Shown one piece after another: positions 48,448 to 57,866 of a DNA stretch of 64,000 bases (its first letter is position 1; the number at the start of each line of letters is the position of its first letter). This DNA comes from an uncultured Clostridia bacterium (GTDB taxonomy: Bacteria; Bacillota; Clostridia; Christensenellales; Aristaeellaceae). Under the pieces are notes generated by a model. The model saw nothing but the letters and a program-made list of their open reading frames with translations. It had not been told where the DNA came from and searched no databases. Location of the stretch: NCBI GenBank assembly GCA_944333055.1, contig CALVKT010000015.1, forward strand, positions 1-64,000, given 5' to 3'. A program made the position numbers and the translations under genes.

Positions 48448-50751
48448 ATGCGCCATACCACGAAAGAGAAAGCGCCGGTTCTCCTGCCCGTCCGGCGAAA
48501 GCTGCTGGCCGTCACGATCGCGTATCTGTGCGGTGTGTTCATGACGCATCTTGCGCTGCCTGCGGCATGGCTGTGGGCGCCGTGCGCGCTTCTGTTTGTG
48601 GGGTCGGTCTTCCGGCTTCGCAAGCGGAGGCGCGCGCTTTTTTGCATCATGGCGTGCGCGCTGTGCTTCGGATGGCTTCGCGCGGGCGGCGTGCTGCGCG
48701 TGCGCGACGCGCCCAGCGCGCCGGGCGTCCGGATCGAAGGGACGGTCAGCGCGATCAAGCGGGCGTACCGCGTGTACCTGAGCGACGTGACGATCGAAGG
48801 CGAGCCGGCGACGGCGCGCGATGTCGTCGTCACGCTGATGCAGGAGGAGGGCGAGAAATCGCCGCCCTCGCCGCAGGTCGGACAGCGCGTGCAGGGCACG
48901 GGCAGGCTGTTTGCGCCGGAGGAGGCGCGCAATCCGGGCGACATCGACGGGCGGATTCAAGCGCTCTGCGACGGATACGAGCTGTCCGGCTATCTGCTGC
49001 CGGGCTGGTCGGCGCAGGGCGAAGCGGCGTTCTCCATCGGCGAGGCATTTCGCCGCCTGCGGGAGCACATTCTGGCGCGCGTGGACGCGCTCTTCGGCGT
49101 GCAGGCGCCGCTGTTTCGCGGCATCCTGCTTGGCGACCGCACGCAGCTGGACAGCGAGACGGTCGCGGCCATGCGGCTGACGGGCACGGTGCACGTGCTG
49201 ACCGTCTCCGGCCTGCACCTGAGCGCGATCGCGCAGGTGATCGGCAAGCTGCTTGAGCGCCTGCCCGTTCGCCGCCGCTGCCGGATGGCGATCCTCAGCG
49301 CCTTGTTGACGGGCTTTACCTGCCTGACGGGCGCGGAGGCGGGAACGGTGCGCGCGTGCATCATGGCGCTCTTGCGGGAATACGCCGTGCTGCGCGGCAG
49401 GCGGTATGAGCCGCTGACGGGACTCGCCTGCGCGGCGCTGCTCATGACGCTCGTGCGCCCGCTCTGGGCGCTGAACGCCTCGTTCCAGTTCTCATTTTTC
49501 GTGGTGTTGGGCATTCAGCTCTTTGCGCACGGCTTTTCCGCGCTGGCGCGAAGACATGTGCGGGGCAGGGCGGCGCACGCGGCGATGGATACGGTGGCCG
49601 TCAGTGCGGGCGCGCAGATCGCGTCCGTGCCCATGCAGCTGCTGTTCTATGGATACGTGCCGCTGCTCTCCCTGCCCATGAACGTGGCGTGCAGCGCGCT
49701 GATGACGGCGCTGCTGCTGGGCGGCTGGGTCGCGACGCTGCTCGGCTTCCTGTGGTTTGACGCGGGCGCGGCCTGCGCGCGCCTGCTGTCGCACGCGGCT
49801 GCGGCGTTTGAGGCGGCGAATCTGTGGGCGGCGTCGCTGGAAGGGGCCATCGTGCGCCTGCCCGCGCCGTATGGCGCGACGGTGCTGCTCTTCGCCGGGC
49901 TGATGATGCTCTGCTCCAACCGCATCCGCTATGGCCGCTGGCGCAGGCAGGCGATTGCCGTGACGGCATGCGTGATCGCCCTGTGCTACGTGCCCCGGCT
50001 CAACCCGCAGGCGCGCTACGTGCAGCTGGACGTCGGTCAGGGCGACGCGGCGCTCTTTCGCAGCGGGCGCAGGGCGGTGCTCGTGGACGTGGGGCCTGCG
50101 GACAGCTACGACATGCTGCGCTATCTGCGCCATGAGGGCCTGCTCGTCGATGCGGTCATCCTCTCGCATATGGACGAAGACCACGTGGGCGCGCTTTCCG
50201 TGCTGATTGACTCGGAGGTGGAGATTCCGGCGGTGGTCGCTGCGCAGGATGCCGCAAGCGATGCGAAGCTCGCCGAACCCGTGCAGGCTGCGCTCGCGCA
50301 GATGGCGGAAGAAGGCGTGCCGATGCACGAGGTTTCGCGCGGGGATTCCATCGACGTGGGCTTCATGCACGTTGACGTGCTCTCGCCGTGGGCGGCGCTG
50401 CACGGCAGCAACGAGCGTTCGCTGCTGCTGTTTACACAGATGCAAGGCGTAAAATTCCTGCTGACGGGCGATCTGCCGTCGGCATGCGAGCCGGAGAACG
50501 TGCCCGACTGCGACGTGCTTAAGGTTGCGCACCATGGCAGCAAGTCCTCCACCAGCGACGCGTTTCTCGCGCAGAGCACGCCGGAGCTTGCGCTCATCAG
50601 CGTCGGCGCGAACAACTGGTACGGCCATCCCACCGCGCGCGTGCTCGCGTCGCTGGAGACCGCCGGCGCGCAGGTGCTGCGCACCGATACGCACGGCTGC
50701 ACCACGCTGTGGCTTGGCGACGGGCGCTGGCGCGCACAGACGTGGCTCTAG
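48448..50751 (+). CDS. comEC: DNA internalization protein ComEC/Rec2
   Basis: ComEC is the membrane channel for single-stranded DNA uptake in transformation. The 767-residue protein has an N-terminal OB-like part (about 75-190), the Competence membrane domain (about 215-490, TGTVHVLTVSGLHLSAIAQ) and a C-terminal metallo-beta-lactamase domain (about 525-760) with DVGQGDAALF, the metal motif LSHMDEDHVGAL and VAHHGSKSST. All parts are intact. comEA does not precede it. The gene follows 12 bp after the MATE stop. Confidence 0.95.
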   Translation: MRHTTKEKAPVLLPVRRKLLAVTIAYLCGVFMTHLALPAAWLWAPCALLFVGSVFRLRKRRRALFCIMACALCFGWLRAGGVLRVRDAPSAPGVRIEGTVSAIKRAYRVYLSDVTIEGEPATARDVVVTLMQEEGEKSPPSPQVGQRVQGTGRLFAPEEARNPGDIDGRIQALCDGYELSGYLLPGWSAQGEAAFSIGEAFRRLREHILARVDALFGVQAPLFRGILLGDRTQLDSETVAAMRLTGTVHVLTVSGLHLSAIAQVIGKLLERLPVRRRCRMAILSALLTGFTCLTGAEAGTVRACIMALLREYAVLRGRRYEPLTGLACAALLMTLVRPLWALNASFQFSFFVVLGIQLFAHGFSALARRHVRGRAAHAAMDTVAVSAGAQIASVPMQLLFYGYVPLLSLPMNVACSALMTALLLGGWVATLLGFLWFDAGAACARLLSHAAAAFEAANLWAASLEGAIVRLPAPYGATVLLFAGLMMLCSNRIRYGRWRRQAIAVTACVIALCYVPRLNPQARYVQLDVGQGDAALFRSGRRAVLVDVGPADSYDMLRYLRHEGLLVDAVILSHMDEDHVGALSVLIDSEVEIPAVVAAQDAASDAKLAEPVQAALAQMAEEGVPMHEVSRGDSIDVGFMHVDVLSPWAALHGSNERSLLLFTQMQGVKFLLTGDLPSACEPENVPDCDVLKVAHHGSKSSTSDAFLAQSTPELALISVGANNWYGHPTARVLASLETAGAQVLRTDTHGCTTLWLGDGRWRAQTWL

Positions 50752-50821
50752 CCGCGCTGCATAGGCGTGCGTGCACGCGCATATACTGTCACGAGTTGCC
50801 AGAGAGCGGGGAGTGAACGGC

Positions 50822-51646
50822 ATGAAGCGGCGTGCGGCCAGGGAACCTGCGGCACAGACGGCTGTGCGGCCACAGATGATGCGCGTGCGCGTGGACGACG
50901 TGTACGGCGGAATGATCGAGGGGCGGGCGGAGACGCCGCTCGACCTGCTGGCGGCGTCCATTGCGCGCCACGGGCTCTTGCAGCCCATCGTCGTGCGGCG
51001 AAACAGGCAGGCGGGGCGCTATGCGCTCGTGTGCGGCGCGCGGCGGCTGGCGGCCTGCCGCCTGCTCGGCCTGCGCGAGATCGACGCGGCGTGTCTGGAC
51101 ATCGACGAGGACGAGGCGATGGCCTGCTTCCTGGAGGAGCACGCCGCGCACGTGACGCCCGGCCCCATCGAGGAGGCGCAGGCGCTTTCGGGGCGGGAAT
51201 CGGCGATGGAGGCGACGGTGCTCAGCGGCGCGCAGCTGCAAAGGCGGCTGCGCCTGCTGTCGCTTTCCCCGCGCGTGCGGCAGATCGTGCACGCGCGCGC
51301 GCTCACGCTTGAGCAGGCGGAGCCGCTGCTCGCCGTGCAGGGGGAAGAGCGGCAGATCGAAGCGGCGCTGATCATCGCGGAGCGGTCGCTCACGCCCGCG
51401 CAGGCGCGGCGGCTCGTCTTTGGCCCGGAGGATCGCGGGGAAACCGGTGGGCGGCGGCGCGCGGTGCGCACGGCGCTGGACGGCGTGATGCGCATCGCCG
51501 AACGCATGCGCGCGCAGGGGATGAAGGCGAGCGTGTCCGTGCACGCGCGGGAGGGCGGCATGTGCGTGCAGCTCGTCTTTGCCCACGCACAAATGCAGGC
51601 GGATCAGCAGGAATTTGAAAAGACGCGGAGAAATCATTTAAGATGA
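50822..51646 (+). CDS. Orphan ParB/Spo0J-like protein
   Basis: The 274-residue protein starts at ATG 50822 (GCGGGGAG upstream). Residues about 18-110 form a ParB/Srx nuclease-fold domain with the nucleotide-binding motifs RHGLLQPIVVRR and VCGARRLAACRLLG. Residues about 125-215 are the central helix-turn-helix region. No parA lies next to it and no parS-like 16-mer was noticed nearby. It may be a Noc-like or plasmid-derived ParB. CTP-dependent DNA clamping is known for the family and inferred here. Confidence 0.8.
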   Translation: MKRRAAREPAAQTAVRPQMMRVRVDDVYGGMIEGRAETPLDLLAASIARHGLLQPIVVRRNRQAGRYALVCGARRLAACRLLGLREIDAACLDIDEDEAMACFLEEHAAHVTPGPIEEAQALSGRESAMEATVLSGAQLQRRLRLLSLSPRVRQIVHARALTLEQAEPLLAVQGEERQIEAALIIAERSLTPAQARRLVFGPEDRGETGGRRRAVRTALDGVMRIAERMRAQGMKASVSVHAREGGMCVQLVFAHAQMQADQQEFEKTRRNHLR

Positions 51647-51703
51647 ATCGAGGGGAAAGGCGGCTCTTGGAGCCGTTTGCATACGCAAGGAGGGGGAAAG
51701 ACC

Positions 51704-52576
51704 ATGTATACCGTGATGACGGATTCCTGCTGTGACCTGAACCCGGCGATTGTCAAGCGCTACGCGCAGTTTGAGATCGTCCCGCTGCACTACACCATCG
51801 CCGGGGAGACGAAGCCGCAGCCCGTCGATGACGAGGAGGCGGTGCGCGCCTATTACGCGAAGCTGCGCGCGGGCGAGATGAGCTCGACGTCCCAGGTGCC
51901 CCCGGCGCAGTGGCAGGAGGCGTTTTTGACGCACGTGAAAAAGGGCGAGGCAGTGCTCTGCCTCGCGTTTGCCTCTGCTCTATCGGGCACGTATGGCTCC
52001 GCCTGTGTGGCGCGGGATATGATCCTGGAGGAATACCCGGATGCGGTGATCGAGCTGGTGGACACGATGGCCGCCAGCGCAGGCCAGGGCATGATGGTCT
52101 GCGACGTGCTTGACAACCGCGACGCGGGCATGGAGATTCACGAAAACGCGGCGTGGATTCGCGCGCGCATCCAGCGCTATGCGCACTGGTTCACCGTTGA
52201 CGACCTGCACTTCCTCAAGCGCGGCAGCCGCTGCTCGCCGTCCGCGGCGTTCTTTGGCTCGATGCTCAGCATCAAGCCCGTGCTGCACGTGGATGAGGGC
52301 GGCAAGCTGATCGCGCGCAGCAAGGTGCGCGGCCGCCGTCAGGCGCTGCGCGCGATCGCGCAGAAGGTCGCAGAGCTGGAGGGCGACACGAAGGACACGA
52401 TTTTCATCAGCCACGCCGACTGCGAGCAGGACGCGCTCTACGTCAAGCAGGCGCTGGTGGAGATGTACGGCTGCGATCCGGAGAAGATCGTGCTCAGCTA
52501 CGTCGGCCCGGTCATCGGCAGCCACGCGGGCCCGGGCACGGTGGCGCTCTTCTTCCGCGGAAAGGATCGCGGTTGA
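51704..52576 (+). CDS. DegV-family fatty-acid-binding protein
   Basis: DegV/FakB proteins bind a fatty acid and present it to the FakA kinase for phospholipid synthesis. The 290-residue protein starts at ATG 51704 behind AGGAGGGGG with TVMTDSCCDL near residue 3, SQVPPAQWQEAF, and AFASALSGTYGSA. The C-terminal domain has GRRQALRAIAQKV and SHADCEQDALYVK. FakA is not in the window. It overlaps tadA by one base. Confidence 0.93.
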   Translation: MYTVMTDSCCDLNPAIVKRYAQFEIVPLHYTIAGETKPQPVDDEEAVRAYYAKLRAGEMSSTSQVPPAQWQEAFLTHVKKGEAVLCLAFASALSGTYGSACVARDMILEEYPDAVIELVDTMAASAGQGMMVCDVLDNRDAGMEIHENAAWIRARIQRYAHWFTVDDLHFLKRGSRCSPSAAFFGSMLSIKPVLHVDEGGKLIARSKVRGRRQALRAIAQKVAELEGDTKDTIFISHADCEQDALYVKQALVEMYGCDPEKIVLSYVGPVIGSHAGPGTVALFFRGKDRG

Positions 52577-53022
52577 TGCACGCGCAGCACATGCTCTCCG
52601 CGCTGGAGCAGGCGCGCCGGGCGCAGGCGGCGGGCGAGGTGCCGGTCGGCGCGGTGATCGTGCGAAATGGCGAGGTGATCGCCGCGGCGCACAACGAGCG
52701 CGAGGCGCTTGGCGACCCGACGGCGCACGCGGAGGTGCTGGCCATCCGGCGCGCCGCCGAGCGGCTGGGGCGCAGGCGGCTGTCGGACTGCACGATGTAC
52801 GTGACGCTGGAGCCCTGCCCCATGTGCGCGGGCGCGGTCGTCATGGCACAGATGGGCTGCGTATACTACGGCGCGGCGGACGCGCGCGCCGGCTGCGCGG
52901 GCAGCGTGTACGCGCTGCCGGAAGACCCGGCGTTCGGCAGGCGGATTCCCTGCATGGGCGGCCTGTTGGAACAGGAATGCACCGAGCTGCTCGGCACGTT
53001 CTTTGAGGAGAGACGCGGATGA
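52576..53022 (+). CDS. tadA: tRNA-specific adenosine deaminase TadA
   Basis: TadA makes inosine at the wobble position of tRNA-Arg(ACG). The 148-residue protein starts at ATG 52576, sharing one base with the degV stop. The zinc/catalytic motifs are HAEVLAIRRA (about residue 54) and TLEPCPMCAGAVVMAQ (about residue 81). The length and FEERR ending are typical. It is terminated at once by a hairpin overlapping its stop. Confidence 0.95.
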   Translation: MHAQHMLSALEQARRAQAAGEVPVGAVIVRNGEVIAAAHNEREALGDPTAHAEVLAIRRAAERLGRRRLSDCTMYVTLEPCPMCAGAVVMAQMGCVYYGAADARAGCAGSVYALPEDPAFGRRIPCMGGLLEQECTELLGTFFEERRG

Positions 53023-53036
53023 CGCGTCTCTTTTTT
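53010..53036 (+). terminator. Terminator of degV-tadA
   Basis: GAGACGCG (53010-53017) pairs with CGCGTCTC (53023-53030) and runs into six T; the stem contains the last codons of tadA. Confidence 0.93.
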
Positions 53037-53051
53037 CCTGCGCGCCGTCTC

Positions 53052-53080
53052 TTGACAAGGGCGCCGCGCGCATGTATAGT
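53052..53080 (+). promoter_or_regulatory. Promoter of lysA
   Basis: TTGACA (53052-53057), 17 bp and TATAGT (53075-53080), with TG at the extended-10 position. Confidence 0.85.
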
Positions 53081-53127
53081 GGGGAATGTATTTCAAGCCC
53101 ACGGGCACGGCGGAAAGAGGAACGCAT

Positions 53128-54405
53128 ATGAGCGAGAAGAGACCATTTATCACGTTGGAGCAGGCGCGGCAGATCGTGAAGGACTATCCGACGCCTTTTC
53201 ATCTATACGACGAGGCGGGCATCCGCTCCACGGCCCGCACGCTGCGCAGCGCCTTTTCCTGGAATGTGGGATTCAAGGAGTACTTCGCCGTCAAGGCGAC
53301 GCCCAACCCGTTCATCCTCTCGATCCTGCGCGAGGAGGGCTGCGGCGTGGACTGCTCTTCGGAGACGGAGCTGATGCTCAGCCGCGCGTGCGGCTTTGCG
53401 GGGCAGGAGATCATGTTCTCCTCCAATGAGACGGAGGCGCACGAGTTCGCGCTGGCCAACAGCATGGGCGCGGTCATCAATCTGGACGATTACACGCTCA
53501 TCGAGACGCTCGAAGAGGGCTGCGGCGGCATTCCGCAGACCGTCTCCTGCCGCTACAATCCCGGCGGCGATTTTTCCATCGGCAACGAGATTATGGATCA
53601 GCCCAAGGACTCCAAATACGGCATGACGCGCGCGCAGCTCACGCAGGCGTATCGCGTGCTGATGGAAAAGGGCGCCCGGCGCTTTGGCCTGCACGCGTTC
53701 CTCGCATCCAACACGCTGACCAACGCCTACTATCCGACGCTGGCGCGCATCCTGTTTGAGACGGCGGTCGAGCTGCACCGCGAGACAGGCGCGCACATCG
53801 CGTTCATCAACCTGTCGGGCGGCATAGGCGTCGCCTACAGGCCGGAGGAACCGGCCAACGACATCGCGGTCATCGGCGAGGGCGTGCGCAGGGCGTATGA
53901 AGAGGTGCTCGTCCCGGCGGGCATGGGTGACGTGGCCATCTATACGGAGCTGGGCCGCTTCCTGCTCGCGTCCAACGGCGCGCTGCTGACGACGGCCCGC
54001 CACGAGAAACACACCTACAAGGAGTACATCGGCGTGGACGCCTGCGCCTGCAACCTGATGCGCCCGGCCATGTATCGCGCCTATCACCACATCACCGTGC
54101 TGGGCAAGGAGGACGCGCCGTGCGACCACGTGTACGACGTGGTGGGCAGCCTGTGCGAGAACAACGACAAATTCGCCATCGACTGCAGGCTGCCGCGCAT
54201 CGACCGCGGAGATCTCCTCTACATCCACGACACGGGCGCGCACGGCTACTCCATGGGCTACAATTACAACGGCAAGCTGCGCAGCGCGGAGCTGCTGCTG
54301 CGCCGGGACGGCAGCGTGCAGATGATTCGCCGCGCGGAGACGCCGGCGGATTACTTCGCGACGCTCGACTTCGCCGGGCTCGACCTGCCGGGGCGCAGGG
54401 CGTGA
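53128..54405 (+). CDS. lysA: Diaminopimelate decarboxylase family PLP enzyme
   Basis: LysA makes lysine from meso-diaminopimelate. The 425-residue protein starts at ATG 53128 (AAAGAGGAA upstream). It is a fold-III PLP decarboxylase: the PLP lysine in YFAVKATPNP near residue 55, FINLSGGIGVAY near residue 229, the ELGRFLLA segment near residue 275, and CENNDKFAIDCRLP near residue 345 for the shared active site. The subfamily (LysA rather than carboxynorspermidine or ornithine decarboxylase) is likely but not proven. It has its own promoter and terminator. Confidence 0.88.
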   Translation: MSEKRPFITLEQARQIVKDYPTPFHLYDEAGIRSTARTLRSAFSWNVGFKEYFAVKATPNPFILSILREEGCGVDCSSETELMLSRACGFAGQEIMFSSNETEAHEFALANSMGAVINLDDYTLIETLEEGCGGIPQTVSCRYNPGGDFSIGNEIMDQPKDSKYGMTRAQLTQAYRVLMEKGARRFGLHAFLASNTLTNAYYPTLARILFETAVELHRETGAHIAFINLSGGIGVAYRPEEPANDIAVIGEGVRRAYEEVLVPAGMGDVAIYTELGRFLLASNGALLTTARHEKHTYKEYIGVDACACNLMRPAMYRAYHHITVLGKEDAPCDHVYDVVGSLCENNDKFAIDCRLPRIDRGDLLYIHDTGAHGYSMGYNYNGKLRSAELLLRRDGSVQMIRRAETPADYFATLDFAGLDLPGRRA

Positions 54406-54425
54406 TCCGCAATTTGAAAGACGTG

Positions 54426-54462
54426 AAAGGGGCTTCCCATCTGCCGGGAAGCCCCTTTGTGC
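54426..54462. terminator. Bidirectional terminator between lysA and the serine hydrolase gene
   Basis: AAAGGGGCTTCCC (54426-54438) pairs with GGGAAGCCCCTTT (54446-54458), serving two convergent genes. Confidence 0.92.
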
Positions 54463-54475
54463 TGTTTTTGCCGCC

Positions 54476-55699
54476 TCACGCGAGCCAGCCGAGCGCCCGC
54501 ATGCGCGCGGCGATGGGTTCGTGCAGGCAGGCGTCCTTGAGGTAGACGTATTTGGCGGAGGTGGGCACGAGCCGCCCGTCCGGCCAGGGGACGAGGCCGG
54601 CTCCGCGCGCATCCAGCCCATAGTGCGAGAGCGGCACGCCCTCCGGCGGCGTGATGTGCGAGACGCGCCCGTGGCAGCGATTGCCCAGGAACACCTCGAA
54701 ACAGCCGCGCTGCGGGTCGAGCACGAAGTGATTGCCTGTGAAGCCGCTCAGTCCCAGCGCGTGCTCGCCCATGTATGCGGGCACCTCGCTCAGGCGCTGC
54801 TGCGGGTGCCTGGCAAAGCAGAGGAAGCCGAGCGGCTGGCGGTACGCGCCGTCCGGCAGCCACTTGCCCGTGCGGTTGACGCCGAGCTGCGCGAGCGACG
54901 CAGGCGTGATCAGCTCGCCGCCCAGCAGCGCCTGCGCAAAGCGCACCATGTCCTGCATGCTCGAAAACAGCCCGGCATGCCCGCACAGGTCGCGCCCGCC
55001 GTCGCCGAGCAGGCGCGCCTTGGGGTCGTGCACGTCGCCTGCGGGCGTGTCCGTGCGCAGGATGTAGCGCTCGCGCACGATGCGGTGCTCGTAGTTGTAG
55101 CACACGCAGCGGCCGCGCAGGCTTTCCGGCACAAGGGCGAATGTCTCCGCCATGCCGGCGGGCGCGAGGATGTATGCGGCGAGGGCATCGGCGTAGGCCA
55201 TGCCCGTCCTGGCCTCCACGACGTACTTGATCACCATGGCGTTGATGTCGGAGTAGAGCCGCACGGCGGGCATGGGCGCGGGCCGCACGGCAAAGAGGCG
55301 GCGAAGCCCTTCTTGGCGGTCGGGCGCCTCGTCGATGCGCCCGTCGGTTTGCAGGCAGGCGCGATAGCAGAGCGTGTCAAAGACGGTCACATCGCGCAGG
55401 TGGACGAACCGCGCGTCGATGTCGCCGATGCGCTCGTCCAGATGCAGATTGCCGCGCTCCACGAGGATCATCGTCATGACGGCGGCAAACAGCTTGCTCA
55501 GCGACGCGAGGTCGTAGAGGCTGTCCGCCTCCAGCGCGCGCTCGCAGGGCCGGAACTGCCCGTCCATGAGCGCCGTCTCCTGCGCGCGGCCATAGCGCAT
55601 GTGTTCGCTCTCGCGCTGCGTGCCGTAGGCGACGGTCAATCCGGTGAGCATGTGCGCCTCGTCGCACAGATAGCGCATGGATTCAAGAAGGGGCTGCAT
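54476..55699 (-). CDS. Serine hydrolase, beta-lactamase/class C type
   Basis: The 407-residue protein shows the SxxK motif in DLASLSKLFAAVMTMI near residue 64, the Tyr motif as YSDIN, and a late HAGLFSSMQDMVRFAQALL and GLSGFTGNHFVLDP. This is the PBP/beta-lactamase (AmpC/EstB) fold, used as peptidase or esterase. No signal peptide is seen. ATG 55699 with GGAGG five bases upstream is preferred; an alternative GTG at 55783 overlaps the preceding stop (GTGA) but lacks a ribosome site. It lies just downstream of, and is likely cotranscribed with, the zinc-ribbon protein gene. Confidence 0.82.
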   Translation of the reverse strand: MQPLLESMRYLCDEAHMLTGLTVAYGTQRESEHMRYGRAQETALMDGQFRPCERALEADSLYDLASLSKLFAAVMTMILVERGNLHLDERIGDIDARFVHLRDVTVFDTLCYRACLQTDGRIDEAPDRQEGLRRLFAVRPAPMPAVRLYSDINAMVIKYVVEARTGMAYADALAAYILAPAGMAETFALVPESLRGRCVCYNYEHRIVRERYILRTDTPAGDVHDPKARLLGDGGRDLCGHAGLFSSMQDMVRFAQALLGGELITPASLAQLGVNRTGKWLPDGAYRQPLGFLCFARHPQQRLSEVPAYMGEHALGLSGFTGNHFVLDPQRGCFEVFLGNRCHGRVSHITPPEGVPLSHYGLDARGAGLVPWPDGRLVPTSAKYVYLKDACLHEPIAARMRALGWLA

Positions 55700-55779
55700 G
55701 GCGTCCTCCGCAGAGAAGAAGATGTCGTCCCATGTGGGAAATGCGTGCGGGAGCCGGAAGAAAGCGGAAGTCCGCTTCG

Positions 55780-57786
55780 TCACTCGGCGAGATATGTGTA
55801 GCGCACGGTCAGGCGCGGCATCGTGTCATACAGGCCGTAGGCGTCGCCGTAGATCCTGTATTTGGCGCCGACCTCCCAGGTCGTCTTGGAGCTGTTTTCG
55901 ATCATGACCAGCTTTTCAAAGCCATCCGTGCCGATGTCCATGATGGCCATCTGCGGGGCGGAGCTGATGACGCGCACGATCGTGCCGGTGCCGGTGTAGA
56001 TGATGCCCTTGCGGATGCTGATGTAGTTGATCAGATCGGTGTACTGGCTATCCAGATCCCACGCGCGGCGGGTATAGATGTCGGCGTTGGGCATGTAGTA
56101 GACCGTGTGCGTGATGACGGAATCGGCCATGCCCTCATAGGATGCGCGGATGACGACGTCGTTGTCGCCCAGCTCGGTGAAGATGGGGATGAAGCTGAAA
56201 TCGCCTGTGGCCGGATCGACCTGCAAATCGCGGTGCGGGAATTCGACTTCGATGGTCGCGCCGGGCAGCGTCGTGCCGCCGATGGAGGGGATGTACATCG
56301 TCTGGCGCTCCTCCTCGGTGGCGTTGGCGTATTCCTCGGCGCTGATGGGCTCGTAGTTCCACTCCACCAGCACGGTGGCGTCGAGCTCCAGCGGGATCTC
56401 CTGCGGCTGGCGCGTGAGCGTGATTTCCATCTTGTTCTCCCGGCAGTACTTGCTCTTGACGGAGATGGAGATCGTGTTGTCGCCGACCGGCAGCACCTGC
56501 ACGTTTTTGGAGACGTTGCCGGTCTCGCGGATGAGCGTGGACACGTTCGTGCCGTCGATGATGACCGTGGAGCCCTTCTGCACGTTGATGCTCACCTCGT
56601 AGATGGACACGCCGACCTCGGCGCGCACGGTCGAGGGCTTGAGCAGGTAGATCGGCGAGAGCGGCACGTCGATGGTGAATTCGACGGGGTCCAGCTGATA
56701 CTGATCGCCCTCCTGGGAGTAACGAATGAACGGCGTGATGGTCACGTCCATCGTATCGGTCTCCACCGCCGTGGCGAATGTGGAGGACTCCGTGTCGTAC
56801 CACATGTAGTCCGGCACGGTCACTTCGACCTTGCCGTCGGCGATGACGTAGGAGGAACCCATCTCGCGCAGGTAGACGGTCGCGTTCTCCTTGCCGTAGA
56901 TGGTCAGCGTGTGGGCGGGCATGCCGTCCACGGTCGTCTCGGTGAGCACGACGTTCGTCTCGTTGTCCTGACGCACCTGCATGCCCTGGGAGAGCACGAA
57001 GTGCCGCGCGGCGAGGACGCCGCCCGCGCCCATCAGCACGCAGCACAGCAGCACGATGAGCACGGTCATCGTGACCTTGAAGGCGCGGTTCTTCTTGCGC
57101 CGGCCCGCGCCGTACGTCTCGTAGGTGTCCTCGCGCGCCGCGCGCGTCTGGATGCGGCGGGGCATGTATTCCTCGTCCGTGAGCGCGCCCTGATCGCCGG
57201 AGTCCGGCGTATAGCCGTCGTAGTAGACCGGCGCATCCGCGTCGTCCACGTATGTCAGCGGGCGCGCGGCGGGATCGCCGAAGTAGCCGCGCTCCTCATC
57301 GGCGGGAGCCGCTTCCTCCGACGCCTCCTCTTCCTGCAGGTTCTGCGTGTACTGCGTCTGGCGCGCCTGCTGGCGGCGGCGGACGACCACGCTGTCGCTG
57401 CCGTAGAGGGCTTCGTCGCCCGGTTCGGGCACGGGGCGCACGATCTGCGCCTCCTGCGTGGAGCGGAGCACGCGCTCGGCCTGCATCTTCATCTGCTCGA
57501 TGCGGCGCGAGCCCTCGGCCCGGCGCGCCTTGAGCGCCTCCAGCTCGTCGGTGAGCGCGGCGCGGTCCAGATCTTCCGGATCAAACGCGCCGCCCTCGTC
57601 GGGCAGGGGCACGATGGGGTTATCCTCGCCGTCGTCAAACTCTACCACCTGCAGGGCGGGCTTTTTTTTGTGCATGGCCTCTTCCCAGCCGTGCGGCTTT
57701 TGTGTGTTGCTGGCAAGCGGCGCGCCGCAGCGGGTACATTTGGGCAGGTACGCCGTATTCCACGCGCCGCACTTGGGGCATTTCAT
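55780..57786 (-). CDS. Large zinc-ribbon, single-TM protein with extracellular repeats (function unknown)
   Basis: The 668-residue protein begins MKCPKCGAWN at ATG 57786 (GGAGG 12 bases upstream), with a zinc ribbon using Cys 3, 6, 17 and 20. Residues about 40-230 are acidic, charged and probably disordered. RRKKNR then one membrane helix (about 237-260) place the zinc ribbon inside the cell and the last 400 residues outside. The outer part is beta-rich, with Ig/bacterial-repeat-like units (STVIIDGTNVSTLI, GATIEVEFPHRDLQVDPATGDFSFI, NDVVIRASYEG). This resembles no characterised enzyme. A membrane sensor or envelope-stress protein is a guess from topology. Confidence 0.7.
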   Translation of the reverse strand: MKCPKCGAWNTAYLPKCTRCGAPLASNTQKPHGWEEAMHKKKPALQVVEFDDGEDNPIVPLPDEGGAFDPEDLDRAALTDELEALKARRAEGSRRIEQMKMQAERVLRSTQEAQIVRPVPEPGDEALYGSDSVVVRRRQQARQTQYTQNLQEEEASEEAAPADEERGYFGDPAARPLTYVDDADAPVYYDGYTPDSGDQGALTDEEYMPRRIQTRAAREDTYETYGAGRRKKNRAFKVTMTVLIVLLCCVLMGAGGVLAARHFVLSQGMQVRQDNETNVVLTETTVDGMPAHTLTIYGKENATVYLREMGSSYVIADGKVEVTVPDYMWYDTESSTFATAVETDTMDVTITPFIRYSQEGDQYQLDPVEFTIDVPLSPIYLLKPSTVRAEVGVSIYEVSINVQKGSTVIIDGTNVSTLIRETGNVSKNVQVLPVGDNTISISVKSKYCRENKMEITLTRQPQEIPLELDATVLVEWNYEPISAEEYANATEEERQTMYIPSIGGTTLPGATIEVEFPHRDLQVDPATGDFSFIPIFTELGDNDVVIRASYEGMADSVITHTVYYMPNADIYTRRAWDLDSQYTDLINYISIRKGIIYTGTGTIVRVISSAPQMAIMDIGTDGFEKLVMIENSSKTTWEVGAKYRIYGDAYGLYDTMPRLTVRYTYLAE

Positions 57787-57866
57787 GAGCTGATCGAACC
57801 TCCGAAGCATAGTGTAACAATGCTCTATTCGCGCTCAGGCGTCCGAAATCCTCCTTTGACCGATGT

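Noticed and set aside
48042..49256. A 404-codon frame overlapping the MATE and comEC genes
   Set aside because: Both overlapping genes are strongly supported. This frame is His/Arg/Ala-rich shadow without a ribosome site.
50755..50790. Palindrome GCGTGCACGC and TATACT before the parB-like gene, considered as a sigma-E or sigma-A promoter
   Set aside because: TATACT has no acceptable -35 at 16-18 bp and the sigma-E reading needs too many mismatches.
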